Shown in pieces: positions 1 to 6,372 of a DNA stretch of 14,717 bases; the first letter of the stretch is position 1, and the number at the start of each line of letters is the position of its first letter. Source of the DNA: Deltaproteobacteria bacterium (lineage in GTDB: Bacteria > Desulfobacterota > Dissulfuribacteria > Dissulfuribacterales > UBA3076); contig WTCF01000116.1 of assembly GCA_013138705.1 (NCBI GenBank), positions 1 through 14,717 of the forward strand, read 5' to 3'. A program made the translations under genes and the position numbers. Below the pieces are notes generated by a model. It was not told where the DNA came from and did not search any database. It saw only the letters and a program-made list of their open reading frames with translations.

Positions 1-448
1 GTTCATGGAATTTGCCAACGACCTTTTTAAATGCTGAGATGATTGACTGAGTGGAATCATTATCCAGTTCCTCTTTTATTTCCCAGTCCTTTTTAAAAGG
101 CATCTTTAACAGACGCCCGGAATCCACGGACAGGTTGTCTCTCCTGCAAAGTTTAAGCGTAAACGGCAAGCGCCTCAGGGTGCAGACCACCAGGTTAGTG
201 CTAAAAAGCCCTAGTAAGATCAGATACCACCAGGAATGGTAAGTATCATTTAAATTAAGGACCTTTATGATTCGAAAAAAGCTGGGGCCGTATGTTTCCA
301 GATAGAATTGAAGTGATTCTCCCTGGGGTATAACAGTACCGACAATAGAGGTTATGGCCAGAGCAATTAAAAGAAATACAGCCAGACGAACCGACGAAAA
401 AAAACGCCAGATTGAAGTATCTTGATAGGTCGAGGATGATGCTTTCAT
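1..448 (-). CDS. resB: ResB-like cytochrome c biogenesis protein, N-terminal part (cut by window edge)
   Basis: About 149 codons of the N-terminus are visible; the rest lies beyond position 1. ResB (Ccs1) works with ResC/CcsA in system II cytochrome c maturation, carrying haem across the membrane to apocytochromes. The visible part begins MKASSSTYQD. A first membrane segment follows at about residues 17-38, ending in the typical GTVIPQGE motif, and a second at about 75-96 contains SWWYLILLGLF and then NLVVCTLRRLP, both characteristic of the family. An in-frame stop at 458-460 leaves the ATG ending at 448 as the only ATG start; its Shine-Dalgarno sequence is weak. tatA lies 60 bp upstream on the same strand, so the two are probably co-transcribed. 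A ResC/CcsA gene would be expected next, outside the window. Confidence 0.88.
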   Translation of the reverse strand, partial: MKASSSTYQDTSIWRFFSSVRLAVFLLIALAITSIVGTVIPQGESLQFYLETYGPSFFRIIKVLNLNDTYHSWWYLILLGLFSTNLVVCTLRRLPFTLKLCRRDNLSVDSGRLLKMPFKKDWEIKEELDNDSTQSIISAFKKVVGKFHE

Positions 449-508
449 AGAACGGATTCAGGTCCCGGGATCTATACTTCGGAGTTATTGTCAGCCTTCA
501 TAAGGTCG

Positions 509-712
509 TTATTTTTCATGGCCGGATGACGATCCGGTCTTTTCGTCCTGGCTGACATCGTCCCCAGTCTCTTCATTCTCCTTTATGGACTTCTTGAAAT
601 TGCTGATACCCTTTCCAAGGCCCTCACCGATTTTTGGCAGCTTACCAGCACCAAAAATGACGAGAATTATAACCAAAATAACCAGCAACTCAGGCATCCC
701 TAACCCGAACAT
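509..712 (-). CDS. tatA: Twin-arginine translocase subunit TatA/TatE
   Basis: This 67-residue protein has the standard TatA layout. A short N-terminal membrane helix (about residues 4-20, [21 protein letters not shown]) is followed by the FGAGKLP hinge, an amphipathic helix (about 25-45, [18 protein letters not shown]), and a charged, disordered tail. TatA oligomers form the conduit for folded proteins carrying twin-arginine signal peptides. An AGGAG-type ribosome binding site lies about 11 nt before the ATG. Its neighbour downstream is resB. Tat export and cytochrome c maturation both serve respiratory complexes, which fits the pairing. No tatC or tatB is in the window. TatA, TatB and TatE cannot be separated with certainty by sequence alone, but the short length and hinge favour TatA. 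Confidence 0.95.
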   Translation of the reverse strand: MFGLGMPELLVILVIILVIFGAGKLPKIGEGLGKGISNFKKSIKENEETGDDVSQDEKTGSSSGHEK

Positions 713-869
713 CCTCTATCCCTCTCCTAGAAGAAAGACTGCCATATATTAATGACAGATCATAAATTCTGTTTCAATGTACCGTTCAACCCATCCTATG
801 TCAATCAACGTAATTATTTACTCCCTGCCAAGGAGTGTTAACAGCTACAAATCAGCTTTTATAGTGGCA

Positions 870-2153
870 TCATAAGCCTAATTTTTTCATCTTATTAAGG
901 AGGGTCTTGTAACTGACCTTAAGGGCGCGGGCTGCAGCGGCCTTGTTTCCCCCAGTTGCTGCCAGGGCCGCATCTATGAGTTCTTTTTCCCTTTTCAAGA
1001 CATGGCCCCTGCTTTCCGACCAGAAATCACCCGGCACCGGCTCATCTTCAGAAGGAGGACTTAAAAACGATCTGAGGGCACTATCAGTAATGTTGCCTCC
1101 TGTCAGAAGTGCGGTTCGATCCAATAAATTAAAAAGCTCTCTTACATTTCCTGGAAAATAATATTCCAGAAGAAGTTCCTTTGCACTATCTGACAAACAG
1201 ACCCTCCGGCCCAGCATTTGTTCAACCCTTTCAAGGTGATGGTTAACCAGGGGAATAATATCGTCTTTTCTCTCCCTGAGGGACGGAATGTGAATAGGAA
1301 AGGTTGCAAGACGAAAGTGTAGATCTTTCCTGAAAGAGCCCTCTTTTATAGCCTTTTCCAGGTCTTTATTTGTTGCTGCAATGATCCTGGCATCACTTTT
1401 TGATTCCTGACTGCTACCCAATGGCAGATAACAACCAGAGTCTAAAAACCTCAAGAGCTTCGGCTGAAGAGAAAGCGGCAGTTCTCCAATCTCGTCCAAA
1501 AAAAGAGTTCCTCCTCCGGCTGCAGAAAGAAGGCCTTTGCGTGTCTCGATTGCCCCTGTGAAGCTACCCCTTAAATGACCAAAAAGCATTGAATCTGCCA
1601 ATTCCTGAGGCACGCTTGCACAGTTGAGCCCTATGAATTTTTTCCGGCCGCTTTGCTGATGAATATAACGAGCCAGCACATCCTTGCCGGTTCCAGTCTC
1701 TCCCGTAATAAGAACAGGAAAAGGTGTTGAAGCTACACGGTCTGCCATTTGCAGCACCTCAACCATCTTGGCTGATTCAGCCACAAGGTCTTTGATTCCC
1801 TGCAATGGAAACAGATTCTGAAAGCGTTGAACAAGGGCCTCAAGATCCACGGGCTTCTCCAGGAAATCCGTGACCCCTAACTTTAAAGCCTCAACTGCTT
1901 TTTGGATAGTGCCATAGGCCGTAACCACGATTATCACACAGGAAGGATTTATCTGCCGAGCAGGCTTGATAAGACTCAGCCCCTCGCCGTCAGGAAGCTG
2001 TAGGTCCAACAAAAGGCCGTGGATACCATCAAAACAGGCCTTAGCCTGTTTCAAATTAAAAGCCAGATGTGTATCATACTCATCACCCAAGGCCTCTTGA
2101 AAAAGGCTTGCCAGTTTTTGATTGTCTTCAACTATCAGGATGTTGTACTTCAT
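870..2153 (-). CDS. Sigma-54-dependent response regulator (NtrC family)
   Basis: This 427-residue protein has three domains. The receiver spans about 1-118, with acidic residues E9/D10, phospho-acceptor D50, T78 and K100. The AAA+ sigma-54 activator domain spans about 123-350, with Walker A GETGTGKD at 151-158, the sigma-54 contact loop GSFTGA at 196-201, Walker B GTLFLDEI at 215-222, and R281 in the position of the arginine finger. A Fis-type helix-turn-helix occupies about 385-427 (KAAAARALKVSYKTLLNKMK). The contact loop usually reads GAFTGA; the serine is a conservative variant. It would activate sigma-54 promoters after phosphorylation by a partner kinase, and no kinase gene is in the window. 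A 173-bp mobile element ends one base upstream of the start codon, and the apparent Shine-Dalgarno GAGG lies inside the element. The regulated genes are unknown. Confidence 0.95.
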   Translation of the reverse strand: MKYNILIVEDNQKLASLFQEALGDEYDTHLAFNLKQAKACFDGIHGLLLDLQLPDGEGLSLIKPARQINPSCVIIVVTAYGTIQKAVEALKLGVTDFLEKPVDLEALVQRFQNLFPLQGIKDLVAESAKMVEVLQMADRVASTPFPVLITGETGTGKDVLARYIHQQSGRKKFIGLNCASVPQELADSMLFGHLRGSFTGAIETRKGLLSAAGGGTLFLDEIGELPLSLQPKLLRFLDSGCYLPLGSSQESKSDARIIAATNKDLEKAIKEGSFRKDLHFRLATFPIHIPSLRERKDDIIPLVNHHLERVEQMLGRRVCLSDSAKELLLEYYFPGNVRELFNLLDRTALLTGGNITDSALRSFLSPPSEDEPVPGDFWSESRGHVLKREKELIDAALAATGGNKAAAARALKVSYKTLLNKMKKLGL

Positions 2154-2154
2154 C

Positions 2155-2327
2155 CAGACCTCGTTAAGTGGTTCAGTAGTTGATTAGTTAAGTGGTTATT
2201 ATTATTTGAATTTATATGGTTTGCATAGAAATTGGACACTTGATGCAATTGAAGCTCTAATATGCTGATTTAACATACTTATTTTCCGACTCAACGACTC
2301 AACGACTCAACTATTTGACGATCTCTG
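2155..2327. mobile_element. MITE-like non-autonomous transposable element, copy 1
   Basis: This 173-bp element is repeated at 10025-10197 in the same orientation, with 8 mismatches and no gaps. Its two ends are imperfect inverted repeats: the left end begins CAGACCTCGTTAAGT and the right end, read in reverse complement, begins CAGAGATCGTCAAAT, with 26 of the first 35 bases matching. The 5 bp on each side are identical (TCATC at 2150-2154 and 2328-2332), a target-site duplication. It has no credible coding capacity. Inside the right end are three tandem copies of GACTCAAC, and the left end carries GTTAAGTGGTT twice. Movement would need a transposase supplied elsewhere in the genome. I cannot name the parent family. 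The left target duplication includes the start codon of the response-regulator gene. Confidence 0.88.
2159..2162 (-). promoter_or_regulatory. Ribosome binding site supplied by the inserted element
   Basis: Read on the minus strand, the sequence before the response-regulator ATG is AACGAGGTCTGGATG. GAGG lies 5 nt before the ATG, at a good spacing for a Shine-Dalgarno sequence. These bases belong to the terminal inverted repeat of the 173-bp element, which ends at 2155. Translation of the gene therefore appears to start from a site brought in by the transposon. That it is used is inferred. Confidence 0.55.
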
Positions 2328-2463
2328 TCATCATTAAATGGAATTTCTTTTTTTGACAATTCTGCCGAACACTTCATTAGACTTTACGGACAATAGAATC
2401 ATTTGCATAAGCTCCAGTGGACAAATTTCCACCTGTACGGTTAGATATTGGATTTTGAGTAGT

Positions 2464-2665
2464 TTCATAACCGCAGTGGAGCATGCAGTCGGCACAGCGG
2501 GGGGTCACGTCCTACCCCGTACCGGTTCCAATCGGTGTCCTCTTCAACTCACGACCGGAAACCGGCCGCTACCAGCTTGCGGATGGCTTCCGTAGCCTTT
2601 TTAAAGGCTCCCTTGTGGCAGACTGTATGATCGTGATGCTTATCCAGACCATCCAGATGAACATT
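2464..2665 (-). pseudogene. hpnH: Relic of hpnH, the hopanoid radical SAM adenosyltransferase
   Basis: Two HpnH segments are recognisable on the minus strand. The first, from 2665, reads NVHLDGLDKHHDHTVCHKG and continues to AAGFR; it matches the HpnH region with the HLDG..HHD..VC pattern. After an in-frame TGA comes VEEDTDWNRYGVGRD; then a run of six Cs shifts the frame, and RCADCMLHCGYE follows, matching the HpnH C-terminal cysteine motif. In intact HpnH about 120-130 residues separate these parts, so the middle is deleted. The radical SAM N-terminus with its CxxxCxxC iron-sulfur site is absent. HpnH joins adenosine to diploptene, the first step to C35 bacteriohopanepolyols. The remains cannot encode an enzyme. 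The match is from memory of the family and was not aligned. Confidence 0.8.
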
Positions 2666-2781
2666 TTTTTGCTTTATCAGCCATGCGGTCTTTCTGGTCA
2701 AAGGCCTGCAGGGCCTATAGCAAAACCGGATTCTCAACGGCGGCTTGAAATATGAAATATCCGGATATTTACACCAAATCG

Positions 2782-2811
2782 TTGACTGATGGTTTAAAAT
2801 CGTGATAAAAT
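2782..2811 (+). promoter_or_regulatory. Possible sigma-70 promoter upstream of mlaA
   Basis: TTGACT (2782-2787) and TAAAAT (2806-2811) each match the -35 and -10 consensus at 5 of 6 positions and are 18 bp apart. Transcription would begin near 2818, leaving a leader of about 158 nt before mlaA. The surrounding DNA is AT-rich, so a chance match is possible. Confidence 0.4.
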
Positions 2812-2975
2812 ATGAATTAAATAAGGCTATTTGGAAAAGCCATTCCCCCAGATCGTTAAAAGCAATTTTTTGTCAGCATCAGTTAGGCATAAAGCTTCTG
2901 TTCCCATACCCCACCACTGAATACGTCAATGGCTTAAGCCGGAGTTACGGATATCTGCAGAGAGAGAATGGTTAG

Positions 2976-3794
2976 ATGAGAATTATTTGTATATTTCCTA
3001 TATGCATATTGCTTCTTATTCAAACAGTCTGTGTCCATGCAGACCAGATATCGCCGTCTCAGGTCCCTCTGGTTGAACCTGGCTCAGCATTCCAAAAATC
3101 CTATCCTGAAGTCGTCGAAGAGAAGAACAGCGAAAGGTTTGTCGAAGATTGGGAGGAAGCTCTCTTTTTTGAAGAAGAAATCGAGCCTATCGCCGATCCG
3201 TTAGAACCTTTTAACCGTGTAATGTTTCAGATAAACGACAAATTATATTATTATTTTCTCAAACCTGTGTCCAAGGTTTTTTCATTTGTTCTTCCCAGGG
3301 ACCTGAGAGTGGCCCTTGGGCGTGCAATGAATAACAGCAAGGCGCCGATTAGCTTCGCTAACTGTCTGCTGCAGGGACGCTTTAAGGATGGAGGAACCGA
3401 AATTACCCGCCTTGTTATAAACACTACATTAGGATTAGGCGGTCTCTTCGATCCTGCAAGGGACTGGTGGGACATAAGAACAAAAAAGGCTGACTTTGGC
3501 CAAACCATGGGACATTATGGCATAGGCCATGGATTTTACTTGGTCCTCCCGTTGATTGGCCCATCCAGCGCAAGGGACGGAATCGGGACCTTTGCCGGGT
3601 ATTTTACGTTGCCTCAGAACTATTTCATTACCTTTCGAGACAAGCTCATTATATTTTCGGTAGATATTGTCAATTACGTTTCAATCAATCCGGAAGAATA
3701 TGACGACCTCAAGAGGGATGCCTTTGACCCATATATTTTCTTCAGGGATGCCTATACCCAGCATCGGGCGGAATTAATAAAGAAATGTAGGTAG
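2976..3794 (+). CDS. mlaA: MlaA (VacJ) family outer-membrane lipid-trafficking protein
   Basis: This 272-residue protein has an N-terminal signal sequence (about 1-22, hydrophobic core at 4-19) and then an acidic linker to about residue 72. The MlaA domain starts at DPLEPFNR (74-81) and includes NNSKAPISFAN and the signature FGQTMGHYGIGHG...LPLIGPSSARDG (174-202). MlaA forms a ring-shaped channel in the inner leaflet of the outer membrane that removes phospholipids from the outer leaflet, normally passing them to periplasmic MlaC. E. coli MlaA is a lipoprotein. Here the only N-terminal cysteine region (QTVC at 16-19) is not a canonical lipobox, so processing may be by signal peptidase I after VHA. 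Its position at the head of hopanoid genes suggests a role in hopanoid or general lipid traffic. The ribosome binding site is a weak AGAGAG. Confidence 0.93.
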   Translation: MRIICIFPICILLLIQTVCVHADQISPSQVPLVEPGSAFQKSYPEVVEEKNSERFVEDWEEALFFEEEIEPIADPLEPFNRVMFQINDKLYYYFLKPVSKVFSFVLPRDLRVALGRAMNNSKAPISFANCLLQGRFKDGGTEITRLVINTTLGLGGLFDPARDWWDIRTKKADFGQTMGHYGIGHGFYLVLPLIGPSSARDGIGTFAGYFTLPQNYFITFRDKLIIFSVDIVNYVSINPEEYDDLKRDAFDPYIFFRDAYTQHRAELIKKCR

Positions 3795-3892
3795 TTATAA
3801 TGTTGAAAAATGAGGCTGTCATTGGCATCTTTCATTCACCAGTTTACACTTTTTACGAAAAAGCGTGTATTGTCGAATTAAATGCCGATGTC

Positions 3893-3971
3893 GAAACTGG
3901 AAATTTGAAATTAGGTAATGCATCTACATCTTTGCATTTTTTCCAATTTCCAGTTTCCAGTTTCAAATTTC
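3893..3971. repeat. Nested inverted repeat between mlaA and hpnA
   Basis: GAAACTGGAAATT (3893-3905) is perfectly inverted as AATTTCCAGTTTC (3945-3957), and GAAATTTGAAA (3900-3910) as TTTCAAATTTC (3961-3971). Inside the loop, AATGCA (3917-3922) pairs with TGCATT (3933-3938). The transcript could fold into a long hairpin, with alternative pairings of the overlapping arms. It fills most of the 232-bp gap between the genes. It has no long T-run on either side, so it is not a classical terminator. It could be an attenuator, an mRNA-stabilising structure or a small dispersed repeat. Confidence 0.6.
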
Positions 3972-4026
3972 ACTGCCAAAACATAAGATCAACAAAATGT
4001 AAACTACTCTTGACCTGTCGTGAAGG

Positions 4027-5055
4027 ATGCCAAAGAATTCAATGAATCTTGTAATCGGGGGAAGCGGTTTTATAGGTAGTCACCTTGTCATGGAACTAGT
4101 TCAACGGGGAGAAAGGGTAAGGGTGTACGACCTGAATCCGTTTCCTGAAGACGAAACATATCAACCTGATGAAGCGGTACGCGGGGACATCTTAAACCTC
4201 AGTCAGCTATCTTCTGCCATGGACGGTTGCAGTACAGTCTATCATCTGGGTGGCACTCCTCAGCTATGGAGCAGAGATCCCAAGTCCTTTGACCGTACCA
4301 ACCGCGAAGGAACTATTAACGTACTCAAGACAGCCAGGCAGGCAGGCACAAAACGGCTTATTTTTACCAGTACCGAGTCAATTCTTGCCACCCCCTCCAG
4401 AAAAAAACCAATCACGGAAGATATTCAGCCGCGCATGGAAGACATGATTGGTCCATATTGCCGCTCAAAATTGCTGGCTGAGCAGGCCGTTTTCAGGGCT
4501 GCAAAAGATGGTCTTCCAGCGGTCGCTGTATGCCCTACACTGCCCATAGGTCCCGGAGACAGGAATTTAACCCCCCCAGGGCAAATGATATCGGATTTCC
4601 TCCAGGGGAAAACTCCAGGTTACATCAATTGTACGCTCAATTTCGTTGATGTACGGGACGTGGCCACAGGGCACCGCCTCGCTGCAGAACATGGCCGGCC
4701 GGGATGCAGATATATACTGTCCGCCTATAACCTCACCCTCTACGAGTTTTTCCAGCATCTGAGCAGGACAAGCGGCGTGACATGCCCCAAAATTAAAATC
4801 CCATATCCGGTAGCATTGGCCTGGAGCTATATGGAACATTATCTAGGCATCGTAACGGGCAAGAAGCCGAAAAGTTCAATTACCGGAGTTAAGCTATGCA
4901 AGCGTTCACTCGAATTTAACAGCACCTGGACGTGGGAAACGTTGGGGCACCAACCACGCCCGCTGGATGAAACCATCAGGGATGCCGTGAACTGGCACAA
5001 TAAATTTCTGGAATCCGAAGGAAAAAAACGGCTGAAAACGCTGCCTATGGCTTGA
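4027..5055 (+). CDS. hpnA: HpnA, hopanoid-associated sugar epimerase (extended SDR family)
   Basis: This 342-residue protein begins with a Rossmann fold bearing the NAD(P)-binding motif GGSGFIG (11-17). It has the SDR catalytic pair Y144 and K148 in YCRSK, with FTSTES (113-118) supplying the usual Ser/Thr. Family features of HpnA are clear: MEDMIGPYCRSKLLAE, the CPTLPIGPGDRN loop, LNFVDVRDVATGH, and a C-terminal HQPRPLDETIRDAVNW. HpnA is a putative nucleotide-sugar or terpenoid-linked epimerase/dehydrogenase found in hopanoid clusters; its reaction is not settled. The annotated ATG directly abuts GAAGG. The ATG at 4042 (M6) gives the N-terminus usual for the family but lies 15 nt from GAAGG, so the start is uncertain by five codons. 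It is convergent with the sulfotransferase gene, and the two coding regions overlap by 11 bp. Confidence 0.9.
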   Translation: MPKNSMNLVIGGSGFIGSHLVMELVQRGERVRVYDLNPFPEDETYQPDEAVRGDILNLSQLSSAMDGCSTVYHLGGTPQLWSRDPKSFDRTNREGTINVLKTARQAGTKRLIFTSTESILATPSRKKPITEDIQPRMEDMIGPYCRSKLLAEQAVFRAAKDGLPAVAVCPTLPIGPGDRNLTPPGQMISDFLQGKTPGYINCTLNFVDVRDVATGHRLAAEHGRPGCRYILSAYNLTLYEFFQHLSRTSGVTCPKIKIPYPVALAWSYMEHYLGIVTGKKPKSSITGVKLCKRSLEFNSTWTWETLGHQPRPLDETIRDAVNWHNKFLESEGKKRLKTLPMA

Positions 5056-6172
5056 AACCATAAGCCTCAAAAATGGTTTTGAGGTTTCGGTATATGGTGT
5101 CTTTATTCAGGCCGAATGACTCAAGGGAATAATGGTGCCTGCTCTTGTATCGCCTGGCCTTCGAGGTCTCTTTTTCAAGGACCTCCTCGTATCCATGGCT
5201 TAATTCCATGCCAAGTGCCCGATAGATCCCGCATATTGTCCTGTGGGGATCAGAAACCAGATCTTCGTAACGTACTTCGATAAACTGATTTTCTGGGAGA
5301 TTTTTTTTAAATTCATACAGATGTAAATAATACCGGCAGGTTAAATCAGCCAGTTCCCGGTTGGCCCGGGCATCCTTTCTGGCGTAAGGATCCAGCGCCT
5401 TCCATGCCGCATCAAACATACTGACCAGAGACGGTATGGATTCATAGGGGTGCCTGACTAAATGCACAATATGAATGTCCGGCAGCAGTTCGTAAATGGA
5501 CTGTAGACGTCCGGCAATAAGAGCGACTTTCTGGAGAAGTATTTTGTCCGGTCCGGAGGCATACATGTGTCGTTGCAGACAGTCCCTGTAGTAAGACATT
5601 AGTTTTTGCCGCTCTTTGTGCGGCATAAGATCAACAAAGGTTGCCTCATCCAAGTCTTTTAAATACGGAAACAGGAGGCCCAACAAGGGACTGAGCATGG
5701 CATAAACGAAAAACATCTCATCGGACTCAGCCTTTTCAGGCCCGGTTTGATGAATGGTTTCCCAACCCTTGAATCCCTTTCTGCTGACTCCGTTCAGTAA
5801 TTTTGCTGCAGGACTGCCAAACATCCGGTCGATTTTACCTGCCGCTCCAAAGAACTTATAACAAATCACAGAAGGAAAAATCGTCTGATAGAGCTTCAGG
5901 TAAGAAAACTGCCGGTCCAATGCCATCAGACGATGGGTAAATGTGGTTCCGCTGCGGGGATTGCCAATGATGTAAACCGGTGTTCGCAAGGATTGTTTTC
6001 GAAAACCGGGAAAAAATATGTGGTCAAGAAGGCGTATTAACCACACAAATGTACGCAGGATCAGAAATGGAATAAGAAAAACGAACGTAAGACACGCATG
6101 CCGTAGTGAAAAGTGTTGTCTTGAGAATGACAGGCGTAATATCTTAAACAGAGTGGGGTAATGAAAATACAT
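5045..6172 (-). CDS. Sulfotransferase family protein (PAPS-dependent), membrane-anchored
   Basis: This 375-residue protein has the sulfotransferase 5'-phosphosulfate-binding loop IIGNPRSGTTFTHRL (68-82), and the 3'-phosphate-binding strand LVRHPYESIPSLVSMF (238-253). ERYEDL-like sequence RYEDLVSDP (301-309) is also typical. Such enzymes move a sulfuryl group from PAPS to a hydroxyl or amine of a small molecule, sugar or lipid. The N-terminal region has a hydrophobic stretch at about 24-50 (TFVFLIPFLILRTFVWLI), suggesting attachment to the membrane and a lipid-like substrate. The gene is inverted relative to hpnA and hpnL, between which it sits, so co-regulation with them is not shown. The substrate is unknown; a hopanoid or glycolipid head group is only a contextual guess. 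No clear Shine-Dalgarno precedes the ATG, and an in-frame stop lies four codons upstream. Confidence 0.88.
   Translation of the reverse strand: MYFHYPTLFKILRLSFSRQHFSLRHACLTFVFLIPFLILRTFVWLIRLLDHIFFPGFRKQSLRTPVYIIGNPRSGTTFTHRLMALDRQFSYLKLYQTIFPSVICYKFFGAAGKIDRMFGSPAAKLLNGVSRKGFKGWETIHQTGPEKAESDEMFFVYAMLSPLLGLLFPYLKDLDEATFVDLMPHKERQKLMSYYRDCLQRHMYASGPDKILLQKVALIAGRLQSIYELLPDIHIVHLVRHPYESIPSLVSMFDAAWKALDPYARKDARANRELADLTCRYYLHLYEFKKNLPENQFIEVRYEDLVSDPHRTICGIYRALGMELSHGYEEVLEKETSKARRYKSRHHYSLESFGLNKDTIYRNLKTIFEAYGFKP
5065..5084 (+). terminator. Hairpin at the convergent hpnA/sulfotransferase ends
   Basis: CCTCAAAA (5065-5072) and TTTTGAGG (5077-5084) form a perfect 8-bp stem with a 4-nt loop. 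It lies 10 bp past the hpnA stop codon, inside the last codons of the opposing sulfotransferase gene. Only TTTCGG follows on the plus strand, so the U-tract is weak. A second, overlapping stem, GGCTT (5049-5053) with AAGCC (5062-5066), sits just before it. Termination of hpnA transcripts is plausible but not certain. Confidence 0.35.
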
Positions 6173-6372
6173 GTAAGTAAATTATAAGATCCATGGAAAG
6201 TGCCCAATGGCAAGGGCAGGTGAGATAGAGTCGTCTATTTGTATTCAAATTTTGTTGAATATGGCCAAAGGCTGTAAAATTGTCAAGGATTGATGGTGGA
6301 AAATCTCCACACAACGGTTATAAAAAAGATAAACTCTTTTGTGCTTCAGCAAACGGACCTAAATTTTGAAAG

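Larger units (their letters stand above)
2333..2975. other. Intergenic region with decayed gene remains, between the response regulator and mlaA
   Basis: This 643-bp stretch has no intact gene. It holds fragments of hpnH on the minus strand (about 2464-2665) and a possible promoter facing mlaA (2782-2811). Short stem-forming sequences occur at 2594-2609 (AGCCTTT/AAAGGCT) and 2702-2716 (AGGCC/GGCCT). The open frames overlapping the region on either strand are short and mutually overlapping, as expected of decaying DNA. I recognise nothing between about 2333 and 2460 or between 2820 and 2975. Confidence 0.6.

Noticed and set aside
51..242. Short plus-strand open frame of 63 codons
   Set aside because: It lies entirely over the convincing ResB coding sequence on the other strand and has no family features.
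2288..2311. Three tandem GACTCAAC units as a possible iteron array or CRISPR-like repeat
   Set aside because: The units are directly adjacent with no spacers, and they are part of the inverted end of the 173-bp element.
2594..2609. AGCCTTT/AAAGGCT stem as a terminator
   Set aside because: It lies in the former coding sequence of hpnH and is not followed by a T-run on either strand.
2549..2737. The 62-codon minus-strand frame as a small intact gene
   Set aside because: Its last 38 residues are an internal piece of HpnH and it ends at a stop created by decay, so it is treated as part of a pseudogene.
2338..2755. Overlapping plus-strand open frames of 85 and 90 codons
   Set aside because: They are antisense to the hpnH remains, lack ribosome binding sites and resemble nothing I know.
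3800..4045. 81-codon open frame starting 5 bp after mlaA
   Set aside because: Its sequence (ETGNLKLGN, FQFPVSSFKF) is the translation of the nested inverted repeat, there is no ribosome binding site, and it overlaps hpnA.
6173..6372. Promoter pair between the divergent sulfotransferase and hpnL genes
   Set aside because: TTGTCA (6280-6285) and TATAAA (6319-6324) are present but 33 bp apart, which is too far for one promoter.
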